Part shown: positions 22,338-35,300 of the stretch, piece after piece
Layout of the letters: each line of letters begins with the position of its first letter
How positions within the stretch are numbered: position 1 is the first letter of the stretch
Assembly: GCA_013396655.1 (NCBI GenBank)
Contig: WBMV01007323.1
Span: 898,106-962,105 of the forward strand
Source: Campylorhamphus procurvoides
Lineage: Eukaryota > Chordata > Aves > Passeriformes > Dendrocolaptidae
Direction of reading: 5' to 3'
DNA: 64,000 nt
Position numbers and translations under genes: made by a program
The notes under the pieces: generated by a model
The model's input: only the letters and a program-made list of their open reading frames with translations
What the model was told of the DNA's origin: nothing
Database searches by the model: none

Positions 22338-24250
22338 TCTGCTTAAAAATTTGTTCTTTTGGTATCAGAGACATAACGTTTCTGACTTGCTACACTGCAC
22401 AAATATAACCAGCAAGACAGGCATTTTTACCCAGTCTTGCAAAAACTGCCTTCACCAAACCATAGGAATACAAAGGACAGGAGGAAATGTGTGACATTTT
22501 CCAAAAGTAAATACCACTTAATTGCAAACATTTTCACCTTAAAAACTATAAAGACTGTCACTGTCATCTCCTGCTATGCCTCCCTGATTATAGTAAGCAG
22601 AAATTTAGGTCAGATTCAGCTAGCATGAATAAACCAGGTAGAATGAAATCCAGTTTTTCTAAATGACTAGGGGCTAGTACCTTTTGCACATCTTTTGAGG
22701 AAAGAAGAGACCCAGTCACTATAATGTTTCCTGCTAGTAATTTCTGAAAAATTTCAAAATGGTACTGATGCTGGGGTGCAAACAGAGGTGCCAGAAATGG
22801 GGACAGTGCCAGTTTGAAATCTGGCTTGTGTGCTGTTAGGCACCAGGGATGTCCTTAGGCAAAGCAAGAAGTTGCCTAAGGCAAAAGCATGATGCGATTT
22901 TGATGACAAAATATGCCAAAGTGGCAGAGCAGCTTCTGCAGACAGCAGCCTCCCAAGAATTACAATGTTCTGCCTCAGCAGTCCTTGGCTTCAACTCCTG
23001 TTTTTGCACATCCAACCTTATCCATTTATCCTAAAACACTGTTGTTGGGGAGAAAGTCCAAGTTTATCCCAGCAGCAGGACTGAGGACAGAAGTGAGGAA
23101 GAGAGATTACGATATGGTCCTGTATCCTCTGTCTACCTCCCTAAATTCAGAGATGCTATTGCCTCTCAGCAATAGCACACATGCACATGCTCATTTCAGG
23201 AGCTATGGTGCTTTGATTATCTCATGGCAGTGGTTTTTTGTGTGGAAAGCTGTCCCTAAAACACCAGTGAGAGGAGAGAAAATGGGCTGTGAGGGGGTAA
23301 GGCCTGTTACTAAGAAAGCACTTAGGTTTTTCCTGTGAGAATTAGGACAGTAATTCCTGAGTGTCCTAAGCTGGGTTATTTTGTTCACCATATACCTCAC
23401 ATGCATTGATAGTACCAGCTTCTGCAGAGGCCTGCAGTCACAGACTCCACTTACTTCTACCATATGCTGGTGCTCAGCATTGTTGCTAGTTTTGGCAATG
23501 AATACACCACTGATCAGACCACTTTTCTGGGGCAGAGAAGAATGGTGTGCATCCATTGGAAAGTAAGCCACATCGATGGTAGGGCTGATTCTTGCAAAAA
23601 GCAGAAAGACTCTTGAAAAGAAAGGTGTAAACAAAGCATCTCATCTGGTAGCCACTTGCCCAAGGATCCTAGTCATGGCCTCTCCTGAATTTTCCAATCT
23701 TGATTTACTGCCTTTCATCTTTAGTGAAAGCTGAACACTCCCTTCTTGCTCTCAGAACAAAATATACTCATTGGGAAAAATAGTCTCCTGGGGGGACAGC
23801 TGGGAGTGCAAGCCCAGCCAAGCCAGGAGATAGTCATGACCTTCCTGCTCTCTTCAGGAGTAAATTATTTGGGCTGTCACATGGAAGTAGCCTTATTCAC
23901 TCCAGTGACAGAGTTTGGACACTGAAGGGAGGCCTTCAAGCCCTAGGTCCAGGTTCAGATGGAAGCTCTTCCCTCTGTAAATCTAACCTGGATGCATCAG
24001 GCCCAGTGCCCACAATCCAGTGCCTAGCCTAAGCAGCTAGCTGTAAAATTTGAATAGTTTCATGCTTAGAGGTGCCTCTCTTCTGATTTCCAGCCAGAAG
24101 CCATTCCCCTCTGTTGATGAGCTCACAGCAGGTTACTCAAACACTGGGTTGTGCTCTAAAGGACTGAATGTTTGTGTTACTCCAAAGACCTTTTAGGCAT
24201 CTGAGTCCTTGACTGAATAGTGCAAAATGTAGTATTTGGCATGATTAGGG
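22338..24250. other. GC-richer block, unidentified
   Basis: From about 22660 to 24250 the sequence is clearly less AT-rich than its surroundings but matches no element I recognise. It carries two overlapping opposed open frames of about 140 codons (22913-23338 plus, 23203-23634 minus), neither with a domain, signal peptide or splice context. A perfect 10-bp-arm hairpin (CCTTAGGCAA 22853-22862, TTGCCTAAGG 22872-22881) lies at its left part. It may be an old unrecognised LTR or ERV remnant, or simply a local composition shift. Confidence 0.4.
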
Positions 24251-27200
24251 ATTATTAGATCCAGGTCCTTTATTAAGGTGATTTATTGAAAGACAGAGAA
24301 ATACTCTCAACTCAGAAAAATGGACAAGAACACCTTCAAATACACCCACATCTTTCACCGAAGACATTCTTCCAAAATTAGTGTCTTACAAGTGATTCCA
24401 GTAATATCCTATCTCCTTTTTAAGTCTCTCTACTGGTAGGATGTCCTGACTCAAGCATTTAATTAGCTAATCTGTTATGCAAATAATAACAACCTGTAGT
24501 TCCAAACTGCTACCAATAGATGGCAGCAGGAATTTGTGGATGCCCCATTTTTTATACCTAGATCTACCCTTTTTTTAACTAATTTTGGTGTTTTGACAAC
24601 ATTTTTATAATAGGTATGCAAACGTGTACGTTTCCAAGTAAACAAATGGCCAATTAAAATTTTCCAATTTTATCAATAGAACGGGGATGAAAAGAAAGCC
24701 CAAAATTTTGCAGTTATTTTATCAGAGAATAACCATTTTTTGCCAGCGAAGAATGTATAAAAATATCTGAGCTTCATTTGGTTTCACATACATTTTAAAC
24801 CTTCTTTATTTCTAGAGATAGTATCTGCAAGAGCTGTATAGTACATTGGAGTTTACGTAGGCCAGCATCAAAGAGTATTACTTGCTTGTAACTACTAATC
24901 TAGAATACTAAAATCCATGTTTGCATGGGTTCATGTTCCATTTTGCAATATAAGAATGTATACAAGAGTGAATCTATAAAAGATATGAAGGTTATGGGGT
25001 AATTAAAAAAAAAATTAAAAGAAGGTTTGTGAATCCAGGTGTGAACCTTCACAGAAGTGCACCATTTTCTACCGAATTTTACTTAACTAGACTGAGTTGC
25101 GGGTCTATATGCTGTCCACTAGTGAGACTAGTGAAACTTGAGAATTTCCTATACGACAGTGATGCTGCTCTCCATTGTCTTTCTGTTTACAAAAGAACAA
25201 GCAAGCTTTTTCTATGAGGGTGTGGGTTTCTGGTAACTAAAGAACATGTTTTCCAGTTAATTAGGTGCAGATTTGTCTTTGTGTTTTCTCTTCTCAAAAC
25301 TGTGAATATTTTGACTAGGAATTTTCACTGTCTGGAGCTTTAGGATCCATAAAATTGGCACCTTGTGAGACCCCTGTGAATCCATTAGTCATATTTCTAT
25401 TTGACAGTTACTAACTACTGCAAATCCTAATATTTCCTCTGTAAAAAAAAAAAAAATTCTCCACATGATCTACAGCAATTCTTACATTTTGATAATATTT
25501 TCCCAAACTGGTCTTTACATAGCATACAAATCTGAAAAAGAATTTTCAGATAGGTGAAATTTAAATTAATTTAGTAATAGTTTTATTCTGCACCTGTGTG
25601 CAGAAATTGAGCTATTAAGTTAGTTATTTGGAGTACAATGGGAAGTCTGGATGGAGCTACTTTCTACATTAAGAACCTCAAAAATTAACTTGTGTTCATA
25701 AATATTTCAACATTTGCTTTCTACTAAGTTCCAGGAGTTTTCATTTCCATCAAATACTTTTATGTGTGACAGCTAGTGTTTGAGTATACAGTTAGGAAGC
25801 GCTGTGCTGGAAAGTTGGCAAATTGTGAACAAGTGGAGAAGAATTCAATTTTAAGATTTTGATGCCAGGTTTTTATATTGATTGTAGATTTTATATACAG
25901 AATACAGAAGCAGACAATAAAACCCAAGCCATTTGAAAGATATTGAAAACTGAACAGTCTCAGCTTGAAGCTTGTTTTCTAGCATTTGTTGATTTAAAGA
26001 TGAACAAGTTCATTTCTGTTAAGATATAAGTATAAATTTAAGTTACTAATGAGACTCAGGGTCCGTGAGATTCAGACCCCTCTATAACAACAAGGTTTCT
26101 ATACCCAAACCAGGGGAAGCAGCTCAGTATCTTGTCTTATAAGGTATGTTCTCCTGTACCAGCATGAAGAATCTGAAGTACTCCTAAGTAAAAGAGTATA
26201 TCAGAGTGACACTTACCTGTGATTTTTACTCTTGTTTGAATAATCATAAAGTGATTTTCTATTTAGTGGTATTTTCAGTTACTAATATTGTAAAACCCTT
26301 AAACAGGCATGTGAAGGTCAGTTCATTTAAAGATCATGATTTTATTTTTTTTTAAATAACCTTTACAGTTCTTTGCTTACTGAAACCATGAAAGATAGGC
26401 ATTTTTTTTTAATTATTATATTCTGTTAGATAGAAATCTAGCTACTTTGTAGCTGTCAGAATCTTTGCACTGATGATTCTCGTTTCTACTACAAGTGTTG
26501 ACAAATCCTGTATTTTCTGTGTTGAGATTAAGAAAGTATATCTTTTTCAGGATTCTTATCACACCAAAGAAGTAAATTCCAGTATTCTCGCAAATTTTGG
26601 TCTCAACTGGGAGAAGGAAGGGAAACAACCTGACTAGTCCATTTGCATTCCTTTCGGAGACAAGCACTTTCAGTCCTGCTTCAGGAAAACTCTGCTGTAC
26701 TTCATTCTGTTCCCTCCATTACTTATTCCTCCTCAGTGCAACAGTGCATTTTTCCTCCTGAAAAGCGGGAGGACCTTGCAGCTTCACTCTCCAGGCATCA
26801 AGAAAATGCTGAAGCATACCAGAAGGATCAGGAGGACTGAACACGAAGGTAAAACTAAATGAGGGGGTGGATCTGCTTTGCAAATTTCCTGTGAAAGTAG
26901 AGAGCTGGGACAAAACCAATGCAGCAACTGACAGAATATGATTGATTTGAAATTTTGATGGGTAGAAGTACTCTTTGACTAAGAAATGAGCATTTATGTG
27001 AGTAAGGCCTGACAGAAATAGGGTTATCATAATTAAAAAAGCTGGGGAATACAACAACATTAATTTTCATGGCAGCACATTGGGTATAACACAGGTACAC
27101 ACAAAAATTTTTCCCTTGCAGGAAAAAAAAAAAAGTCCTAGCAAAAATTCAGCAACCAGTTGAGTTCTCATTATTCCAGACTCTTTGTTTTTGGGTGGTC

Positions 27201-28430
27201 AAACAATAGCAAATTTACATGCATTTTCATTGACCATGGCACTTCTGGAAATAGTTATTTTAATAATGGAGCAGTTGGATTCTACACATGTGAGCTCTTT
27301 GACATGATAATCTAACACAGTACAAGAATCAGGGATTACATAATGAAGACTATACTACTATAAAATATATGATGAGGAAACTGGTTATTTTTTCTTGCTT
27401 ATTTTTAGCTGCTGTGATTGAAAATGTGAACTAAACTTTCAGGAAAGAGAAGATGAAATTAATGTAAAGCCAAAGCCATTGTACCAATATATCTCAGCCG
27501 CTCAGATGTCTGATTATCACAAAAAATTTCTGATTGTGCAGTTCATTGATCCACAGAAGTGATGAAAAGACTCATGACCTGTAAAATATGCTGTCCCTTT
27601 TACACAAAGTAGGGGATAACAAAAGGAAAATGTAACAATAAAAAAGAAACAAGTCTTTAAAAGTTTATTAACCTAAAATCTTTCATCAGTCAGTAATTAT
27701 ACATTTGTGGGTGTTTTCTTTTGTTTGTTTGTTTTTTAAATAACAAGTGAGATTCTTACAAATACTATAATTTCTCTCCTAAATAGACTGACTTATTTAC
27801 ACAGACAGATTTATAAGTTAGATCTTATACTGCCAGTAACTGATGATAAAAAATCAAGAAATTATATTTTACAGGTCAGTGAAATAAAAACTGAATGATG
27901 TTGTGGCATGTATAAAGGGTGACAAATCACAGGAGGAGTTACACAGAGGAATTAGAACTACAGGGAGAATAACACACATATACCAATATCATATTATCTC
28001 ATTATCTTATATATTTTCACTCATGTCAATCTTGAATTTTACATGTGTGCCCATACACTTTACCCAGTTTATCTTGCCAAAACAAGCTTAAGGAAATGAA
28101 GGCTTCCACTATTAAAGCAAAAACCTATTCACACACTTAATTCTGCTGTTTATGTGTCTCTGTCTTGAGTCTGTTTGCAATCTTGACAGAGGAATACCTT
28201 GTTGGACTTCTCATGATGCAGTCACCAACAACTTTAAGCTTGTGCAGAATATGTCAATGAATGAGATATATTTATGCAACCAGAAGATAAATGATACACT
28301 GATATCCTGTTTTCTATAGACTGATGAAGTACATGGGGCCCCTGAAGGGTCAGAGAGGAATGGTTAAATAATGTATGCTGTGAATGTGTCATTATCCAGA
28401 AAAACATTAAAAGAGTATTGCAGCTGTTTC
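24251..28430. other. Long non-coding stretch, nothing recognised
   Basis: AT-rich unique-looking DNA. Homopolymers occur near 25444 and 26401. A single exon-like 112-bp segment (26737-26848) with splice-like borders is treated as a weak observation, not a gene. A 113-codon minus frame over the same place (26719-27060) is featureless. Confidence 0.5.
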
Positions 28431-28580
28431 AGGAAATTCACAGTTCAGGGTGAAGTGTACCATATGTCCATCAATACCTAGGGACAACAAGGTGCATTAA
28501 GAAAGCTATTTAGGTGGTTCCCCATTGCGCCAAGACTTTTGAGGACATATGGTACCATTCACCCTTGACTAACATTTCCT
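28431..28580. repeat. 150-bp imperfect inverted repeat (MITE-like)
   Basis: The left arm (28432-28469) is nearly the reverse complement of the right arm (28543-28579). The innermost parts are strongest, with ACCATATGTCC (28459-28469) against GGACATATGGT (28543-28553) perfect. Moving outward, AGGGTGAA against TTCACCCT and GGAAAT against ATTTCC also pair, with two short mismatched patches between. The spacer of about 73 nt shows weak further pairing (CAAGGTGCATT against the complement of AATG...GCGCCAAG). Arms of nearly 40 bp around a short non-coding centre suit a small non-autonomous DNA transposon or a structured RNA hairpin. No target duplication was found at either end, and I cannot assign a family. 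Confidence 0.7.
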
Positions 28581-28641
28581 TTCATTCATTGTTTTCTGTA
28601 GCCACCTCAAACTTTCTTTGAATGTCATTTTCACTTCCAGT

Positions 28642-28661
28642 TATATATATATATATATATA
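28642..28661. repeat. (AT)n microsatellite
   Basis: Ten AT units without interruption, 60 bp after the long inverted repeat. A short hairpin (GAAGACTTC 28708-28716, GAAGTCTTC 28721-28729) follows soon after. Confidence 0.95.
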
Positions 28662-28908
28662 AATGAACATGTGTATGAGAAAGGGCAGAAGATTCAGTTT
28701 ACTATTAGAAGACTTCCTTAGAAGTCTTCCTTATCTGTTGTTAGAGACTGAAAGATTCTGTGCCAGGTTTGGCAATCCTCATTGCTTCATAGCCTGGGAA
28801 CAAGTGAATTTCTGACAAGGTACACAAGATATCAAAGGGAACTAAAAGAACCAGAAAATGAAAATTGGACAATAAAATCCATGGAAGAATAGGTAATTAT
28901 AGTTCCAA

Positions 28909-28996
28909 TAGCAGCAGGAGTAATAGTACCAGTACCAGTACTAGTAGTAGCAATAATAACACTATAGCAGCATGAATAATTATAACAGTAACAGTA
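28909..28996 (+). repeat. Imperfect AGT/CAGTAC-rich simple repeat
   Basis: A run of AGC, AGT, AAT and CAGTAC units without a strict period, probably a decayed trinucleotide microsatellite. Confidence 0.65.
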
Positions 28997-30098
28997 TTTT
29001 TTAAGCCATGCATGCTTTTATTAATGGACTGTAATTAATTATCTAAATAAATTTATAAAGGAGCATAATCTCATTCTTTATTTGAAGAATTCTTGATGTC
29101 TAATGTCCCATGGCATGCAACCCATCTCTCTATTTTTTGTTCCTTGTTAATTTTCTCTAAACTGATAAACCGAATGTACACTAGATGCCTTTTCAATGTA
29201 TAAGCAAGTAAGTTCCCTGTGGAAGGTGCCAGGTTTCTTTTCTATCTTAATGTTGTCCTTCCAAGTAGGTCTGGTATAAGATGCTGATATGCACCTTAAA
29301 AGGTTGTTCAGAAGTTTATTCATGAAAAGCATGGAAGAATTATTCTCTCCAGATGAGGTCACAGAGAATTTAAGAAGTAGATTCAGAAAAGGACAAACTA
29401 TTTTGGGACGTTATTGCAGCACACAATTTCTGGTCTCTTTAGTTTCTATCACCTGTATGCTTGACTGAGGTGCTTACTCCTTAGCCTCATGTCTAGAAAG
29501 AATTAAGCATCTGGGATGTGGAGACAGGAAAGCTAGTATACTAATGTGGTGGGATTCCAAAGAAAGTCAAAGGAATAATGCCAGAAAATGATGCATTAAC
29601 CCAACTGCTTTGAAGGCTGTGGTAGCTTGTTCATTGCCATAAGAAGGTTCTTATGCCCTAAATGGAATACAGAGACATTTGCCTTTTCACAGGTTAAGTC
29701 CAAAGGCAATGGAAATGTGGTATCCAATATTCATTATTTCATTGATTTCTTGTCCCAGGGAGTGAAAATTGCTTCAGTATGAGAGAATTTGACTTAATTT
29801 CCATGGGAAAATATTAAATGTGATATAATTTCATAAGACAGGGAATTTTCATTTTTCCCTGATGCATTCTATTCTGTTTTCATGCAATTACCAAGTATTT
29901 AGGCTAGAGAGAAGAAAAGAATGTGCATTAATTATTCATTAACTGGACTCAGAGCAGTTACCCATGGGAAAGACTAAAGTTCAAGCACCTCTTACCAGAA
30001 CAATACTAAAATAAAATGCTTAAAGATTTAATACCAAGTTGAGAGGTGGTAGCAACCTAAACAATTATCCATTATTTGTGGAGATCTGTTCCATCTAG
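28997..30098. other. Non-coding DNA, nothing recognised
   Basis: AT-rich unique-looking sequence. A 71-codon minus frame (29147-29362) shows no known domain. Confidence 0.5.
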
Positions 30099-30139
30099 TT
30101 TCTGTTATATTTCTGTCATATTTCTGTTATATTTCTTTA
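30099..30139 (+). repeat. 11-bp tandem repeat, about 3.7 copies
   Basis: TTTCTGTTATA at 30099-30109, TTTCTGTCATA at 30110-30120, TTTCTGTTATA at 30121-30131, then a partial TTTCTTTA. The second copy differs by one base. Confidence 0.9.
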
Positions 30140-31709
30140 TCTTAAAAAGTCTCAGCAAATTACTTTAAGGGTTTCATTATTAGAAAAAGCAGAAGAAAAT
30201 ATAACACTCATAACTCAGGCTCTTTTGCAAACTGAGTTTGCTTCCTTCTGAGTATTAGAGCTAGGAATCATAAAATCAGGACTGGAGATAGACCGTATAA
30301 ATACTTCACACTTTTGATTTGACAATATATAGGAACATCAATTAATCACTTACTAGGGAAAATGGTACAATAAGGTCCAAAAAGCCAGTCATAAAAATAA
30401 ATAGTTCAGAAGAAAATATGAATCTGAAAAGCATTCTAATATGGATGAGAAGTGGTTATTTTTTGAATCTTCTACCAAAAATAAATAAATAATAGAGATA
30501 CAAAAAAAGTATGTGAGAGAAAAATCCGATTTATAGAGCAAAATTTGCAGAACAATTACAGCAGCAAAAATTGCTGAAGTACATGAGTTGCACGCACATG
30601 CATTTTGTGCTTAGTTGGCCTGCTACATGTTAAACAAAATTTACTAGATGCTAGAGTATTTGTTCCAAACTGATTTAGCAAATTATAGTTAATGCTAGAA
30701 CAGTAGGCAGATGTGGCCAATATTTTTCATATCCTTTCTCCTGACATAAGCAGAGAAATTATTAGAAAGCACATGAGGAATAGTGCATTGCATCTAACTA
30801 CTATTTTGATATACTAGGGACCATGGCTGAATTAAATTTGGCAAACAGTTTTAAGAAATGACCCATTAATGAGCCATACTTAAAATACAGGAAACCAAAT
30901 CTCTCCTACATATTAGTGGTTAAATCACTCATTAAAAATAGTATTTAATGAGCTAAAAAAAGCCCAAAAAACTGACAGTGTCAAAGAAGCAAATACAGTG
31001 ACATAGGGTAGCTCATGTAAAATTCATATCCCTCAAGAAGGTTTTCCTCAGACTTTGAGAAATCAAACATCTTGGACAATGAACTGAACACACTCACAGT
31101 TGCTCTATGTTCTTAAAGACCTATCTTTTCCAAATGTACCCTCTCTGTCTCTCTTCACTAATCTATTTGACAGATCCTAAACACCACGAAATTCTGTCTT
31201 AAAGGAGTTTAGAAGTATGAACTTCACAAAACTCCATTGAAAGGGGTTTTATCTGAGTCTGTATGAGGTGAGGATAAGGGCAAGCTCCAGGAAAGATGTG
31301 CAGAATATCTTATGACGCTGATAATAACATCCAAACCTATAAGGAAACGTGAAGTGCTGAAGTCTCTGTTTCACTTCAAAGTAAAACCAGGTTATTTTGT
31401 TTATCATTATTCCTTCTCACATTCAAAGGGTTTTTTTCCAGGTTTGAAAGAGGAAGATAGTAAGATGAAGTTTCAGTGCCCACTGCCCTCATAGGCCTGT
31501 CCTTTCTTGTCCCCATCAAGAGATGCAGAATTTTCATGGAGATTTTTTAGAAGTTCCCTCTAATCCATCTGTCTTCTAATGATTGATGTTGCATTTTGGC
31601 ACCAAGTGTAATGTGCCTAAATGTAGGTTTTGTTACTTTATTTAGAGCTTTTTTCCCTTGAGCTGTAGTAAATTTGCTACTCCATAAAAATTTTTTAAAA
31701 ATATTTTAC
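30140..31709. other. Non-coding DNA, nothing recognised
   Basis: AT-rich unique-looking sequence with no recognisable gene or element. Confidence 0.5.
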
Positions 31710-31848
31710 ACTTTTCTTCTTCCTTATTTTCCTCTTTCCTTTCTCCTTTCATCTTCTCTTTTATTTTCTCTTCCATTTTGACTTTACACCTTCCCTCTTC
31801 CCTTTTTCCTTTCACTTTTCCCATCCTTTTCCTCTTCCCTTTCCTTAG
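31710..31848 (+). repeat. Pyrimidine-rich tract (imperfect)
   Basis: About 140 bp dominated by CTTT, CCTTT and TCTTC with few purine interruptions. A lysine/glutamate-rich minus frame (31642-31824) is its translation and not a gene. Confidence 0.8.
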
Positions 31849-32200
31849 GAAATCTCAGTACACCATGGTGGAAAATGCTTTTTTCTCATCCAACAGTTTC
31901 ACCCAGGACTTGATTTTTCCAAGAGTTTAATCATCGGCCAAGATCTAATTTTTCCAAGATTTAATTCCATGGAACTGATAAAGAAACTTTGTTTATTTAA
32001 GCTTCTTCATCATGGCATGAGATTCATGCTCAAACTTCTGATATTTATTAGGAAAACTAGGGATTGAGATCCAAGTTTCCCAACTATCCTAATATTCTGA
32101 GGGCTAGGAAAAGACATCATACGTAAAGTGTCATCTTGGGTTTGATAGATCATTTCCCAGAAAATGTTCCGCTGGAACTTTAGGTTTCAATAAATAAACT
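31849..32200. other. Non-coding DNA, nothing recognised
   Basis: AT-rich sequence between two simple-repeat tracts, with no recognisable feature. Confidence 0.5.
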
Positions 32201-32223
32201 GGAAAGGAAAGAAAGAAAGAAAG

Positions 32224-32310
<87 letters not shown>

Positions 32311-32327
32311 AGGAAGAAAGAAAAAAG
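32201..32327 (+). repeat. (GAAA)n microsatellite, pure purine
   Basis: There are 127 consecutive purines on the plus strand, mostly GAAA tetramers with an early GAGAAA and late GGAA interruptions. Such homopurine mirror-symmetric tracts can form triplex DNA and are highly length-variable. Confidence 0.97.
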
Positions 32328-35300
32328 TTGAGTTTTAATTCTGAACAACTGCATTAATTCAGATATTTTGGATTTACATCAGGTAAATCAGGTGGTCCCA
32401 CCATCATCTTCAAGAAGTTTGAAATAAAGAAGCGACACCAATAAAATTCATGTCAAAAAAATCCATTGAAACCCCCTTCAAGTTCTTATTTAAATAAAGT
32501 GTCAAATATATTTGTTTCCTGTCCTAACTCCAGAGAACCTGTTAATATTTGTCATGATTTGCCTTATCATTTCTATGACTATTTAAAAGATCAGATTTCC
32601 CAAAAATCTCTGAAGTTTCATGAAACACAGAGAATATGTATTTCTTTGATTCATTGGCACCTTTCCCTCAATAACCTTTAACAAGAAAAAATATATGTTC
32701 AGGTGTGCATGTGTTCAGTTATCATGCACACATGTGCTTGTGTTAGCATTTTCAGATAAAAAAAAGTCATTTAACACATATATACATACAGAATCGACCA
32801 CCCAGAGACAGAAGACTTTATAGTCCTATTAAACACCAACACTTTCAAAAAGTCAGATATGTGTATGTAAAGGAAGGTGGGAGGCATCCTTGGAATTTCT
32901 CCTGCTGGGCATTGGCAGGATATAAAGTATCATAAGCTTTAACATTTGAGGGAAAAGAGTAAAATGATTCCTAGAGACCTCATTGTCCCTGGGAAGAAAA
33001 GAGTCTTAGACTGCAAAATAAATGTGACAATTAAAGTTTGTCTAGATAATTAGTTAATTAATTAAGAAATTGACTTAATCCCAGCTGTCAATAAAGTCAT
33101 TGTTCCCTTTGTCTCTCTAATTACCTATTTCTATTTATGAAATTATTTATTGTAAATAAATCACACCAACAGGGAATATATCACTGCAAATTAAAGAAGC
33201 AAGATGAATGTTCTTTCAAAATTTTTTGGCAAACAGTTTTAGATTAAAAAATGCATCTGTCTTATAACTGTCAGCCATTGACTTCTACAATGTGTACAGT
33301 GGACAAGAATGTGAATTACTTTGTATTTAAATATTTTTGGCAATCCAGTACTGTAAATATTTTTTTTCTTTTTTCCCCTTCTTATAATACTGACTCTATT
33401 TCTTTGCATAAATCTAATGTAGAAAGTTGTTCTTCATTCTCCCCCCATCTACCTGCCCCTTTCTGGACCCCCCCCCCCCCCAAAAAAAAAGGTAAAAAAA
33501 ATAATTCTCTTTACAGAAAAGAACAATACACAAAAGACAAAAGTACCAAAGTATGAAAAAGTAAAGCCCTAAGGCTATTCCTTCTTCCCCTAGGTAAAGA
33601 TTGTCAAAAGACACCAAGGCTGTTGACATGTAAATTATATTAAAAGTCATTGAGATACCTTTAGGCTTCTTTGACAAAGCCCCTCAGTTTTTGCATTAGT
33701 ATCAAGACACAAGGAGAATTAAAAGAATTTACATCTCCACATCTAGACCTTGTGTTTGAACAGCGTGCTATCCTTTTCCTCTGAGTGCAAATTCCCAGTA
33801 GCAATGCTTTATTGTAGTAAAAAGACAATCTTTCCTCTTCATTTTATTGAAAATCAAAATAGAATCATTTAAATTACCAGAGCCTGAAAAGAAAAAAAAA
33901 CTGTCTTGTAATCCCAGGTAACACGTTGACTTGCAAGAGTGATTTCTGTAGTGGCCATGTTTCTTGCTCTTTATTTTATTAATTATAATATTTAGAATTA
34001 ACATAGTTTATAATTAATAACAATATTTATTTATTGATCTATATTTTATTAATACTTGTCACAATAAACTCATGTTTTTCCATCCTTGATTTTTATCAAT
34101 CCCCTCATTTTCTTGTTTCTTTTTCCCTTTGTCTTTGTGGTTAGCTTTTTAGATTCATTACTCAGAGCCTAATATGTAGCATCAATAAGAGAGCAGGCTT
34201 CTTTTTAGTTGATTGTTTAATGATGCAAGTTCACACTAACTCCTTTGCCTGGGCTTTTATCTTCCTTTAGCGGGTATCAGTTCTTGAGGATTAACTCTGC
34301 CTGGCCTGCTGAAAGTTGAATCACACTTCTAGTGGCTTTGGCTGTAGTTTCTTTACTTACAGGAAAGCATCTGGAATTAAACCACAGCCTTGTTTGACAA
34401 AAGCAATATGTTTCAAAAAGCAACAGATGATTTGAGGGAAATAGTGAGATCTGGATGGTAAGTGCTCTGTTTATTTTCTATATGAGGACTTGAGTGATTC
34501 CTTCCTGTAAGAATAGAAGTGCAGCAGTAAAGAGCAAGGCTTGGACAGGACACTGAAGGACATCAATAAATTTATGCTAACAGCTTTGCCCTTTGTCTTT
34601 ATTGACTTTTGCCTTTTAACTGGAAGTTAAGCTACATTTGATTGCCCATCTTCTGATCTAGTCCCACCATTGGAGGGTGAGACAAAATGTTTCTAATAAT
34701 GTCAGGAAATATGCCACAGTAGTTTGTAAGAATGTACTTGGTGAATAATTTATAGTCTTTTATGCAAATACTCCATTTAATAACCATGATTGAATTACTA
34801 AACTTGAGGTGCTTCTGACCATCTGGTCCAGATACAGCCTTCCAGACATATTGTAACTTCACTATCAAGCCTGAGTATTCACAATCTAGTCTTGACACCT
34901 GAGATTATTCGGAGGGAAATATAAATAAAAAACTGATAGTAATTGTGCACTGGTTTGTCATGTGAGATCTATTCAGGTTCCTGACCGCAGCCTAGTGGTA
35001 GACTGATATCCCAGGGCTTGCTTCAGATAAACTGAACAGTGCCAGTGAGGCTGCATATATCTTACAGATACCATCAATATGTTATCAGAGCTTTGGTAAA
35101 TCAATATGAATCCAATGTGTGAGTTTACTGGAGTGGCAGTGTTGATGTCCTATTTGTGTGCTGAACGGGAAGATTTCTGTCAAGGATGTCAATGGAAAAC
35201 TACTTGTTGTTTTACTGGAATGGGTTATGTTTGGGTCATGGAACGCATTGTGTAGAAAGAAAATAGATGGGTCTAATAACATACAGAACTGAATATAATG

